Assembly (NCBI GenBank): GCA_025928435.1
Contig: JAICJM010000086.1
Location: forward strand, 1-15,208
Source: Thermoleophilia bacterium
GTDB taxonomy: Bacteria > Actinomycetota > Thermoleophilia > Gaiellales > JAICJC01
Direction of reading: 5' to 3'
DNA: 15,208 nt
The notes under the pieces were generated by a model. It made no database searches. It worked only from the letters and a program-made list of their open reading frames with translations, and was not told the origin of the DNA. The translations under genes and the position numbers were made by a program. The stretch's first letter is position 1; each line of letters starts with the position of its first letter. This document shows positions 1 through 7,460 of this stretch, piece by piece.

Positions 1-1
1 G

Positions 2-796
2 AACGCGGCCCGGTTCGTCATCACCCAGGCCGACCTGGACGTCGAGCCGGCGCCCGCCGGCGACGAGCCGGCCGACCGGTGGGTGCGCTCGCGCCTGGCC
101 CGCGCGAGCGAAGAGGTGCTGCGGCTGCTCGACGCGTACGACTTCTCGGCCGCGGTGAAGGCGCTCTACGCGTTCGTGTTCGACTACTGCGACTGGTACA
201 TCGAGGCGGCCAAGCCGCGCCTCCAGGGCGACGATCCGGCCGCCAGGCAGGCCGTGTCCGCCAATCTCCTGTGGACGCTCGAGCGCATCCTGGCGCTGAC
301 CCATCCGATCTGCCCGTTCGTGACCGAGACCGTGTGGTCGCACCTGCCCGGCAACCGGGGCGTGCTGATGCTGCAGCCCTACCCGGCCCCGGTCGCCGAG
401 CACCGCGACCCGCGGGCCGAGGCCGACGTGCAGGCGGCCATCGAGGCGGTGTCGCAGGCCCGCTCGACCCCGGAGGTGCGGCTCCTGCTGCCCAGGGGCT
501 TCGCCGCCGCGGCGCTGGTGCGGGCGCTGGCCCCGCGCGCGACCGACGTGGTGGAGGACTCCGTGACGTCGGTGCAGGTCGAGGCGAAGGCCGAGGATCC
601 GTTCGTCGTGCGCGCCCGGCTCGAGCAGGAGATCGCCCGCGCGCGGGCCGAGCTCGAGCGGTCGCGCGCCATGCTCGCGAACGAGCGCTTCACGGCCAAG
701 GCGCCGCCGCAGAAGGTCGAGCAGGAGCGGGCCAAGGAGGCCCGGTACGCGGTCGAGCTCGAGGAGCTGGAGGCGAGGCTGCGGGAATCGGTTTGA
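2..796 (+). CDS. valS: Valyl-tRNA synthetase, C-terminal part (cut by window start)
   Basis: This is the last 264 codons of a class I aminoacyl-tRNA synthetase that charges tRNA-Val in the cytoplasm. The visible part opens with NAARFV, the typical 'KLWNAARFV' junction into the anticodon-binding helical domain. It continues through a helical bundle (DWYIEAAKPRL, LLWTLERILALTHPICPFVTE, WSHLP) that is characteristic of ValRS. It ends in a highly charged coiled-coil arm of about 60 residues with the ValRS signature NERFTAKAPPQKVEQER, which contacts the tRNA elbow. The catalytic HIGH and KMSKS regions lie upstream of the window. The TGA stop at 794-796 overlaps the TTG start of folC by four bases, so the two are probably co-transcribed and translationally coupled, as is common in Actinobacteria and Firmicutes. 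Identification rests on the arm motif and the folC neighbour. Confidence 0.95.
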   Translation, partial: NAARFVITQADLDVEPAPAGDEPADRWVRSRLARASEEVLRLLDAYDFSAAVKALYAFVFDYCDWYIEAAKPRLQGDDPAARQAVSANLLWTLERILALTHPICPFVTETVWSHLPGNRGVLMLQPYPAPVAEHRDPRAEADVQAAIEAVSQARSTPEVRLLLPRGFAAAALVRALAPRATDVVEDSVTSVQVEAKAEDPFVVRARLEQEIARARAELERSRAMLANERFTAKAPPQKVEQERAKEARYAVELEELEARLRESV

Positions 797-1935
797 CGGC
801 TGCAGACGCCTACATCGACTCGCTGCAGCTGTTCGGCATGCAGTTCGGCCTCGAGCGGATGCGCGGGCTGCTCGACCGGCTCGGCAATCCGGAGCGCGAG
901 TTCGACGCGATCCACGTCGTCGGGACGAACGGCAAGGGCTCGACCACGCTCTTCTCCGAGGCGCTGCTGCTGGCCGAGGGCGTCCGCACCGGCGCGTACC
1001 TCTCGCCGCACCTGACGTCGTTCAAGGAGCGCATCCGCATCGGCGGGCGCGAGATCGACGCGGCCGCCTACGAGGCGGCGGTGCTGCGCGTGCGCAAGGC
1101 GGTCGGTACGGAGGTGACCCAGTTCGAGGCCCTCACCGGCGCGGCCTTCGCGGCGTTCGCCGCTGCAAACGTCGAGTGGGCCGTGGTCGAGGCCGGGCTG
1201 GGCGGCCGTCTGGACGCGACCAACGTGCTCGCGCGCTCGCGCGTGCAGGTGCTCACGAACGTCTCCCTCGAGCACACGGAGCTGCTCGGGGACACCCGCG
1301 AGGCGATCGCAGCCGAGAAGACGGCGGTCGTTCCGCCGGGCGGCGCGGTTGTCATCGGGGAACCGGGTTGGGAGGGGTTCGTGCCCCAGGCGCGTACTGT
1401 CAGGCAGGTGACCGTCGCCGGGACATATCAGGATCAGAATCGGGCCGTGGCGCGGGCCGCGGTCGAGCTCGCGCTGGAGCACGAGATCGACCCCGCGCCC
1501 ATGCTCGCCGTCAGCGTGCCCGGGCGCATGGAGGTGCGCGGCTGCGACCCGCTCGAGATCTGGGACGGCGCGCACAACCCGGCCGGCATGCAGCGGCTGG
1601 TGTCGGAGCTGGCCGGCCTCGTCGGCGATCGCCGCTGCGTGGCGGTGTTCTCGACCCTGGGCGAGAAGGACGTCCGGGGGATGGTCGACCTGCTCCGCGG
1701 CATCTGCCCGACGATCGTCGCTACACAATCGACCAATTCGCGTGCAATGCCAGCGGATACACTGGGATCGCTCACCGGAGGCCCCGCCGAGCCGGATCCG
1801 GTCGCGGCCCGGGAGCGCGCGATCGCCCTCGCGGGGCGGTCGGGAGCGGTCGTAATTTGCGGTTCCCTGTATCTTCTACATGACCTGACGACCCGCCTGG
1901 CCGGGGCCGGGACCCCGCCGGCGCCCGTACACTGA
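793..1935 (+). CDS. folC: Folylpolyglutamate synthase / dihydrofolate synthase
   Basis: An ATP-dependent Mur-ligase-family enzyme that adds glutamate to dihydropteroate and to reduced folates in the cytoplasm. Seen in the 380-residue product: P-loop GTNGKGST (about residues 44-51), SPHLTSFKERI, the FolC signature GLGGRLDATN (135-144), NVSLEHTELLG, PGRMEV, and DGAHNP (258-263) opening the C-terminal glutamate-ligase domain, followed by FSTLGEKD. The start is taken as TTG 793, which overlaps the valS stop (TTGA). The same frame is open further upstream but there it is antiparallel noise inside valS, and FolC homology begins at DAYIDSLQLFG. At 380 residues it is shorter than most FolC proteins (about 420-450), mainly in the linker between the two domains. 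No strong Shine-Dalgarno sequence is visible, which fits coupling to valS. Confidence 0.95.
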   Translation: MTAADAYIDSLQLFGMQFGLERMRGLLDRLGNPEREFDAIHVVGTNGKGSTTLFSEALLLAEGVRTGAYLSPHLTSFKERIRIGGREIDAAAYEAAVLRVRKAVGTEVTQFEALTGAAFAAFAAANVEWAVVEAGLGGRLDATNVLARSRVQVLTNVSLEHTELLGDTREAIAAEKTAVVPPGGAVVIGEPGWEGFVPQARTVRQVTVAGTYQDQNRAVARAAVELALEHEIDPAPMLAVSVPGRMEVRGCDPLEIWDGAHNPAGMQRLVSELAGLVGDRRCVAVFSTLGEKDVRGMVDLLRGICPTIVATQSTNSRAMPADTLGSLTGGPAEPDPVAARERAIALAGRSGAVVICGSLYLLHDLTTRLAGAGTPPAPVH

Positions 1936-1946
1936 GCCTCCTCTCC

Positions 1947-2495
1947 GTGCTTCTCGCCGTCACAACCACCTCCTCAACCGACTCCGGGGCGTTCTCGGGC
2001 GTCACCAACTTCTTCGACTCGAGCTACTTCTCGGCGTTCGTGAAGCTGATGATCCTGTTCGCCGTCGCGCTCTACGCCGCGATGGTGTTCTGGACGTGGA
2101 AGGACGCCCGCCGCCGGATCGATGACCCCGTGATCGTCGGCGTCTGCGTGGCGACGGCCGTGTGCTTCCCGTTCGTGGGCGTGCTGATCTACCTGATCCT
2201 GCGGCCGCCGGAGTACCTGGCGGACGTCCATGAGCGCGAGCTGGAGATCCGGGCCATGGAGCGCCGCCTCGGCGCCGACTCCGCCTGCCCGTACTGCCGC
2301 AACCCGGCCGAGGCCAGCTTCCTCTCCTGCCCGCACTGCGGCACCAAGCTGAAGCAGGCCTGCCGCCGCTGCAAGGCACCGCTCGACCCGACCTGGCGTC
2401 TGTGCCCGTACTGCGAGACGGTCGCGACGACCTCGCCGCCGCAGCCCGAGCGGCCGCGGCGCGGGACGGGCCAGAGGACCACCACCGAAGCCTAG
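1947..2495 (+). CDS. Two-helix membrane protein with C-terminal double zinc ribbon
   Basis: I do not recognise a named family. The 182-residue product, with a GTG start 11 bases after folC, has a short Ser/Thr-rich N-terminus and two hydrophobic helices (about 33-50 and 62-85) separated by a basic WTWKDARRR loop. A charged helical linker follows (about 90-110), then two CxxC-x10-CxxC units: Cys114, 117, 128, 131 and then, with lower spacing, Cys139, 142, 153, 156. Such double zinc ribbons normally bind two structural zinc ions and mediate protein or nucleic-acid contacts. The tail is Pro/Arg-rich. It sits between folC and ndk, where Streptomyces-type genomes carry a different small membrane protein (DUF4233), so it is a positional substitute rather than an obvious homologue. 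The TAG stop lies inside the first CTAG of the palindromic element that follows. Function unknown; the membrane topology is a prediction from hydrophobicity. Confidence 0.85.
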   Translation: MLLAVTTTSSTDSGAFSGVTNFFDSSYFSAFVKLMILFAVALYAAMVFWTWKDARRRIDDPVIVGVCVATAVCFPFVGVLIYLILRPPEYLADVHERELEIRAMERRLGADSACPYCRNPAEASFLSCPHCGTKLKQACRRCKAPLDPTWRLCPYCETVATTSPPQPERPRRGTGQRTTTEA

Positions 2496-2632
2496 TGGGC
2501 CTTCTCGCGATGTCTGACCCGTTCTGGCGGCTGCAAACCGTCGCGCTGCGCCTCGGAGTCTGCGTAATCGCAGACTCCTCGCTCGGTTTTCGCGCGCCAT
2601 CTCCAGACCAACATCACGAGAAGGCCCACTAG
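2492..2632. repeat. 141-bp palindromic element, MITE-like, bounded by CTAG
   Basis: The whole folC-side to ndk intergenic region is one large imperfect inverted repeat. The outer 16 bases (2492-2507, CTAGTGGGCCTTCTCG) match the reverse complement of 2617-2632 exactly. Extending to 2513/2611 gives 21 of 22 matches. A middle block (2524-2540 against 2584-2600) matches at 12 of 17. The centre is a perfect 10-bp stem (2555-2564 GGAGTCTGCG with 2569-2578) closed by the loop TAAT. Both ends are CTAG, and the repeat stops exactly there. This could be a 4-bp target duplication of the kind made by IS5-type transposases, with the left CTAG also supplying the stop codon of the upstream gene. The alternative is a long structured RNA or a terminator, but there is no T-tract. 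The palindromy is certain; the mobile origin is inference. Confidence 0.75.
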
Positions 2633-2646
2633 CCGGCGACCATCCG

Positions 2647-3072
2647 TTGGCAGACGTCGAGCGCACACTCTTCCTGATCAAGCCCGATGCCGTGGAGCGG
2701 GGGCTGGTGGGCGAGATCATCGCCCGCTTCGAGCGGCGCGGGTTCGACCTGCGCGGCCTGAAGCTCGTGCGCGTCCGCGAACAGCAGGCGGCCGAGCACT
2801 ACGTCGAGCACGTCGGCAAGCCGTTCTACCCCGAGTTGGTCGAGTTCATCACCTCGGGCCCGGTCGTCGCGATGGTGATCGAGGGCCTGGGCGCGGTCGC
2901 CACCGTGCGCGCGATGATGGGCGCGACCAACCCGCTCGACTCGGCGCCGGGCACGATCCGGGGCGACTTCGCCCTCGACCTCGGCCGCAACGTCGTGCAC
3001 GGGTCGGACTCGCCCGGGTCCGCGGCCCGCGAGATCGCCATCTTCTTCACGGACGCCGAGCTCACCGGGTGA
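2647..3072 (+). CDS. ndk: Nucleoside diphosphate kinase
   Basis: Transfers the gamma-phosphate of ATP to nucleoside diphosphates through a phosphohistidine, balancing NTP and dNTP pools in the cytoplasm. The 141-residue product has the full NDK length and all its landmarks: [20 protein letters not shown] (residues 6-25), [41 protein letters not shown], and the active-site NVVHGSDS with catalytic His118. The start is TTG 2647, the only start codon between the palindromic element and the conserved RTLFLIKPD. No clear Shine-Dalgarno sequence precedes it. With the palindrome ending only 14 bases upstream, expression probably comes by read-through from the folC side or from a promoter inside the element. 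Its stop overlaps the maf GTG start by four bases. Confidence 0.97.
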   Translation: MADVERTLFLIKPDAVERGLVGEIIARFERRGFDLRGLKLVRVREQQAAEHYVEHVGKPFYPELVEFITSGPVVAMVIEGLGAVATVRAMMGATNPLDSAPGTIRGDFALDLGRNVVHGSDSPGSAAREIAIFFTDAELTG

Positions 3073-3641
3073 TCCCGGAGGGCCTGGAGCGCTCGCAGCC
3101 GCTGGTGCTGGCGTCGCGCTCACCCCAGCGGCGTGCGATCCTGCAGATGCTCGGCGTCGCGTTCGAGGCCGTCACGCCCGGCTACGACGAGCCCGACCTG
3201 CCCGGAGCTCCCGAGGAGATCGCCGTCGCCCACGCGCGCGCCAAGGCGGCCTCGGTCGAGGGCGAGCGCGTGCTCGGCATCGACACGATCGTGGTCATCG
3301 ACGGGCGGGTGCTGGGGAAGCCCCCGGACGAGCCGGAGGCGCGCGAGTACCTCGCCCTGCTCTCGGGCCGCACCCACGCCGTCCACTCGGGGCTGTGCCT
3401 GCGCGCGGGCGGGACGGAACATGTCCGCCACGCGGTCACCGAGGTCACCTTCGCGCCGCTCGACGCGGCGGACGTCGACTGGTACCTGGCGTCGGGCGAG
3501 TGGCGCGAGCGGGCCGGCGGATACGCCGTCCAGGGCCTGGGCGCGGCGTTCGTGCGGTCGATCTCGGGCGACTACCAGAACGTCGTCGGACTGCCCGTCC
3601 CGGCGCTGATCGATGCGATGCACGCGGTGGCAATACGCTAG
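3069..3641 (+). CDS. maf: Maf family nucleotide pyrophosphatase
   Basis: A Maf/YhdE-type house-cleaning NTP pyrophosphatase (dTTP/UTP class by motif), which hydrolyses non-canonical or excess nucleoside triphosphates to monophosphates; members have also been linked to septum formation. Seen in the 190-residue product: [12 protein letters not shown] (residues 14-25, substrate loop), a VTPGYDEPD acidic segment, [16 protein letters not shown] (70-85, with Asp72 as the likely catalytic base), [10 protein letters not shown], and the C-terminal signature [27 protein letters not shown]. The start is GTG 3069 in a GTGA overlap with ndk, so the pair forms a coupled nucleotide-metabolism unit. Length matches the family (about 190-200). 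The assignment to a substrate subclass is inference; the family call is firm. Confidence 0.95.
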   Translation: MIPEGLERSQPLVLASRSPQRRAILQMLGVAFEAVTPGYDEPDLPGAPEEIAVAHARAKAASVEGERVLGIDTIVVIDGRVLGKPPDEPEAREYLALLSGRTHAVHSGLCLRAGGTEHVRHAVTEVTFAPLDAADVDWYLASGEWRERAGGYAVQGLGAAFVRSISGDYQNVVGLPVPALIDAMHAVAIR

Positions 3642-3644
3642 ACT
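3639..3644 (+). promoter_or_regulatory. Possible -10 element for mreB
   Basis: TAGACT fits the actinobacterial TANNNT -10 pattern and overlaps the maf stop codon. A start of transcription near 3651 would fall 7 bases before the TTG of mreB. No convincing -35 hexamer is seen 16-18 bases upstream, so this is a weak call. Confidence 0.25.
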
Positions 3645-3657
3645 CGTTTAGCCGTTT

Positions 3658-4761
<1,104 letters not shown>

Positions 4762-4781
4762 GCTTGACGAACCGCGTGCAG

Positions 4782-4787
4782 GGAAGG
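4782..4787 (+). promoter_or_regulatory. Ribosome binding site deciding the uppP start
   Basis: GGAAGG lies 8 bases before GTG 4796, against 11 before GTG 4799 and 14 before ATG 4802. The spacing favours the first GTG of the GTG-GTG-ATG run. Confidence 0.55.
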
Positions 4788-4795
4788 GTTGCGTC

Positions 4796-5680
4796 GTGGT
4801 GATGCTCACCGCGCCGATCACCTATGGGCAGGGGATCATCCTCGGCCTGCTCCAGGGCGTCGCCGAGCTGTTCCCGATCTCGAGCCTCGGCCAGAGCGTC
4901 GTGGCGCCGCGGGTGTTCGGCTGGAACATCCACCAGAACGACAACTACTTCATCGCCTTTCTGGTCGCGACCCACCTGGCCACGGCGATCGTGCTGCTCG
5001 GGTTCTTCTGGCGCGACTGGGTGCGCATCCTGACCGGCATGTGGCGCTCCCTTCAGGAGCGCGAGATCGCCGCGGACAACCCGGACGGCAAGCTCGGCTG
5101 GCTGATCGTCGTCGGCACGATCCCGGCCGGGATCCTGGGCCTGCTGTTGCAGGACAAGCTCCAGTCGGTGTTCGCGTCGGCCCGCTCGGCGGCGTTCTTC
5201 CTGATCCTGAACGGGATCATGCTGTTCGGCGCGGAGATGCTGCGCCGGCGGGCGCCGGAGCTGCCGGAGGCCGAGGAGGACGGCGACCACCGCATCGCGC
5301 ACAGGGCCGGGTGGCGGCACGCCGTCGGCGTGGGCGCGTCGCAGGCGATCGCGCTCATCCCGGGCTTCTCGCGCTCGGGTGCGACGATGGGCGGCGGCCT
5401 CCTGGTCGGCTTCTCGAACGAGGACGCGGCCCGGTTCGCGTTCCTGCTCGCGACACCGATCATCGGCGCCGCCGCGCTGCTCAAGATTCCGGTGTTGCTC
5501 GGCCCCGACGGGGACGGCGTGCGCGGTCAGGCGCTGGTGGCGTCGCTCTGCTCGGCCGCGACGGCCTACATCTCGGTCCGCTTCCTGATGCGCTACTTCG
5601 AGACGAACCGGCTCACGCCGTTCGCCGTCTTCTGCTTCATCGAGGGGATCGTCCTGACCGTCTGGTTCGCGGTCAGCTAA
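4796..5680 (+). CDS. uppP: Undecaprenyl-diphosphate phosphatase (BacA/UppP family)
   Basis: An integral membrane phosphatase that converts undecaprenyl diphosphate to the monophosphate, returning the lipid carrier to peptidoglycan synthesis. The 294-residue product is hydrophobic throughout and carries the two family motifs: QGVAELFPISS (residues 20-30), giving the (E/Q)xxxE pattern with Gln20 and Glu24, and PGFSRSGAT (189-197) followed by NEDAARFAFLLATPIIGAA. The residue after SSLG, normally His (His30 in the E. coli protein), is Gln33 here. A polar insert of about 20 residues (RRRAPELPEAEEDGDHR) lies between the halves. It begins 34 bases after mreB, so the two are probably one transcript. 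Its TAA overlaps, by four bases, the stop of the gene on the opposite strand. The family call is firm; full activity is probable but the Gln is odd. Confidence 0.92.
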   Translation: MVMLTAPITYGQGIILGLLQGVAELFPISSLGQSVVAPRVFGWNIHQNDNYFIAFLVATHLATAIVLLGFFWRDWVRILTGMWRSLQEREIAADNPDGKLGWLIVVGTIPAGILGLLLQDKLQSVFASARSAAFFLILNGIMLFGAEMLRRRAPELPEAEEDGDHRIAHRAGWRHAVGVGASQAIALIPGFSRSGATMGGGLLVGFSNEDAARFAFLLATPIIGAAALLKIPVLLGPDGDGVRGQALVASLCSAATAYISVRFLMRYFETNRLTPFAVFCFIEGIVLTVWFAVS

Positions 5681-5916
5681 GCCCGCCGGGCGTGCTTCGG
5701 GCCGCTCTGGAACCAGGCGAAGGCGAAACAGGCCAGGCCGACCAGGAACGACGCGATGCCGTGCTTCACGTGCACCGCCGAGACGCCGTCCTCGTGACCG
5801 AGGAAGTTCGGCACGGGCAGCGACTTGGGCGGCACGGTCCAGTACATGATCGCGATCGCGATGAACGCGATGCCGGCGGCGACGCCGAGGATGACGAGGG
5901 AGCGTTGTCGGTTCAT
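5677..5916 (-). CDS. Small two-helix membrane protein, hypothetical
   Basis: The only gene I support on the minus strand. It encodes 79 residues from an ATG (complement of 5914-5916). After MNRQRS comes a strongly hydrophobic helix (about 7-26, LVILGVAAGIAFIAIAIMYW). A loop of about 27 residues follows, rich in Pro, Gly and His (VPPKSLPVPNFLGHEDG, then VHVKHG), and then a second helix (about 56-71, IASFLVGLACFAFAWF) and a basic tail SGPKHARRA. The frame could extend upstream to 5997 but that part is non-hydrophobic and overlaps the palindrome, so I reject it. I recall similar short 'xxVKHGIxxxxLxxxCLxFAWFQxGP' proteins in actinobacteria, unverified, so it is probably real. It converges on uppP with a four-base stop overlap and diverges from mreC. 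Function unknown; the His residues could bind metal. Confidence 0.7.
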   Translation of the reverse strand: MNRQRSLVILGVAAGIAFIAIAIMYWTVPPKSLPVPNFLGHEDGVSAVHVKHGIASFLVGLACFAFAWFQSGPKHARRA

Positions 5917-5970
5917 GCCCCGAGTATCCGGCGCAGGATTGGACCCTCGTTGGGCGGGCCCGGCGTGAAT

Positions 5971-5991
5971 AACCGGCGCCTGGCACCGGTT
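5971..5991. repeat. 21-bp palindrome in the divergent region upstream of mreC
   Basis: AACCGG (5971-5976) pairs with CCGGTT (5986-5991), and GCC (5978-5980) with GGC (5982-5984), around the central T5981, with a single C/A mismatch per arm. It lies about 36 bases upstream of the candidate mreC -10 and about 55 bases upstream of the minus-strand start. It could be an operator, or one of the intergenic 13-bp palindromes also seen at 11547-11559 and 13382-13394. The core 5975-5987 is GGCGCCTGGCACC. Confidence 0.6.
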
Positions 5992-6026
5992 CTGCATGTG
6001 CGGGGGTTTTGCAGGGAGGGCTCAGG

Positions 6027-6032
6027 TAGAAT
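6027..6032 (+). promoter_or_regulatory. Candidate -10 element of the mreC operon
   Basis: TAGAAT is a good match to TANNNT/TATAAT and lies 23 bases before the mreC ATG, with a GGAAGG between them. Transcription would begin near 6039. The region 17-18 bases upstream (GGGTTT) is a poor -35. The site supports starting mreC at 6056 rather than at the upstream ATG 5996. Confidence 0.4.
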
Positions 6033-6055
6033 CGCCCGACCGACCCGCCGGAAGG

Positions 6056-6919
6056 ATGCTCCTCCAAAAGAACCGTGCCATACGCAGGCGGGCCGTCGTC
6101 GGCCTGCTCGTCGCCGCCTCGCTCACGCTCCTGACGATGTCCTACCGGGAGGGGTCGACCGGCGTCGTCGGCTCCGTGCAGGATGGGGTGGTCGAGTTGA
6201 CGGCACCGTTCGCGAGCGTCGCCCACCGTGTCACCAGCCCGTTCGTGGACGGCTGGCACTGGACGACGGGGCTCATCCATGCCCGCAACCAGACTGCCAA
6301 GCTGCACCAGCTCCAGAGCCAGGTGGGGCGGGATGCCTCGAGGATCAAGCAGCTCGAGTCCGAGCTCCAGACGGCGCAGGGGATCGCCCACTGGGCGCAG
6401 GAGAATCCGCATTTCAAGAGCGTCTCGGGATCAGTGATCGCGACGTCGCCCGACACGGACACCCCGTCGGTCCTGCTTGGCATCGGCAGCGACGACGGCG
6501 TCGCGGAGAACGACCCCGTCGTCGCGCCCGTGTCCGACGGCGGCGCGCTCGTCGGCCGGGTAAAGGACGTGACCGGGAGCACGGCGACGGTGCAGGTGCT
6601 GCTCGATCCGGCGATCGGCGTGACGGCGACCGTACAGGGCGAGCAGGGCGCGAACGGCACCATCGTGCCCAGCACCGGCACGCCGGGCGAGCTGACGATG
6701 GCGGAGGTGCCCCAGTCGGTGCTCGTGAAGAACGGCGACACGGTCGTCACCTCGGGCTACACGGGTAGGCTGGGGTCGCTCTACCCCGACGGCATCCCCA
6801 TCGGGCGGGTGACCTACGTGCAGAACGACGACCTCGGCCAGCAGAACAAGCAGATCCAGGTGACGCCGTTCGTGAACTTCGCCAACCTGGGCGGGGTCAT
6901 TGTCCTGGAGATGAACTAG
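6056..6919 (+). CDS. mreC: Rod-shape determining protein MreC
   Basis: Bitopic membrane protein whose extracytoplasmic part links the MreB cytoskeleton to PBP2 and RodA. The 287-residue product has a basic N-terminus (KNRAIRRR), one membrane helix (about 12-29), the typical VxELTAPFASVAHRVTSPF juxtamembrane segment, and a coiled coil (about 75-110, QTAKLHQLQSQ to LESELQTAQ). The beta-rich MreC domain follows, with VIATSPDTDTPSVLLGIGSDDGV, VVAPVSDGGALVGRV and DTVVTSGYTGRLGSLYPDGIPIGRV. I chose ATG 6056, directly preceded by GGAAGG, because 5996 would put the likely promoter inside the gene and add an unconserved stretch. It is the first gene of the run mreC-mreD-mrdA-rodA-DUF697, with mreD beginning four bases after its stop. 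Confidence 0.94.
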   Translation: MLLQKNRAIRRRAVVGLLVAASLTLLTMSYREGSTGVVGSVQDGVVELTAPFASVAHRVTSPFVDGWHWTTGLIHARNQTAKLHQLQSQVGRDASRIKQLESELQTAQGIAHWAQENPHFKSVSGSVIATSPDTDTPSVLLGIGSDDGVAENDPVVAPVSDGGALVGRVKDVTGSTATVQVLLDPAIGVTATVQGEQGANGTIVPSTGTPGELTMAEVPQSVLVKNGDTVVTSGYTGRLGSLYPDGIPIGRVTYVQNDDLGQQNKQIQVTPFVNFANLGGVIVLEMN

Positions 6920-6923
6920 CCAC

Positions 6924-7460
6924 ATGCTCGACTACCCCAAGGCTCTCGTCTGCGCCTTCCTGATGATGGTGCTGCAGATCTCGGTGACGCCGCAGCTCTA
7001 TCCGTTCGGCGGCGGGCCCGACCTGATCGCGATCCTGGTCGTCGCCCTCGCCCTGTGGCGGGGCATCGAGGTCGCGGCGGTGGCCGGCTTCTTCGGCGGG
7101 CTGCTGCTCGACGCGGTGCTCTACCGCCATCTGGGCATGACCTCGCTCGCCTACCTGGCGTGCGCGTGGATGGTGGCGACATTTTCGGGGCGCGGAGAGG
7201 CGGGCGCGGGAATGCTCGAGCCGGCTCCGCCGCGGCCGCTCCCGTGGGTCATCGCCGGTGCGCTGCTCGTACAGGTCGGGCTCGTCGCCGTCCAGCTGCT
7301 GCTCGGCCAGAGCTACGACGTGGGCTACCTCGTCTGGCACCAGATCGTGCCCTCGCTCCTCCAGACGACCCTGCTCGCCCTGATCCTGCTGCCGCTCCTG
7401 CGGCGGCTGTTCCGTCCGACCCGAATCCGACCCGATGTATCTGCAGCGCCCGCCGTCTAG
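6924..7460 (+). CDS. mreD: Rod-shape determining protein MreD
   Basis: Polytopic inner-membrane partner of MreC. The 178-residue product has about five hydrophobic segments (roughly 7-21, 33-45, 49-66, 72-88, 105-160 containing more than one). It carries the MreD signature GGGPDLIAILVVALALWRG followed by a Gly-rich GFFGGLLLDAVLY (residues about 56-68). The length is typical. It is weakly conserved in sequence, so the call depends partly on position between mreC and the PBP2 gene. The Pro/Arg-rich C-terminal tail (RRLFRPTRIRPDVSAAPAV) is encoded in the stretch where mrdA begins: the two genes overlap by 26 bases in different frames, which implies translational coupling. Confidence 0.9.
   Translation: MLDYPKALVCAFLMMVLQISVTPQLYPFGGGPDLIAILVVALALWRGIEVAAVAGFFGGLLLDAVLYRHLGMTSLAYLACAWMVATFSGRGEAGAGMLEPAPPRPLPWVIAGALLVQVGLVAVQLLLGQSYDVGYLVWHQIVPSLLQTTLLALILLPLLRRLFRPTRIRPDVSAAPAV

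Noticed and set aside
79..792. Upstream extension of the folC frame inside valS
   Set aside because: The translation is Arg/Gly/Ala-rich noise; FolC similarity begins after TTG 793 and valS in the other frame is clearly coding.
1715..1765. Locally lower GC patch in folC, possibly an insertion or frameshift scar
   Set aside because: The frame stays open and the protein sequence (PTIVATQSTNSRAMPAD) fits the FolC C-terminal domain, where a surface loop of this type is normal.
2402..2632. Small open frame running from the zinc-ribbon gene through the palindromic element
   Set aside because: Its body is the palindrome, it has no ribosome binding site, and the opposite strand gives a similar peptide purely by symmetry.
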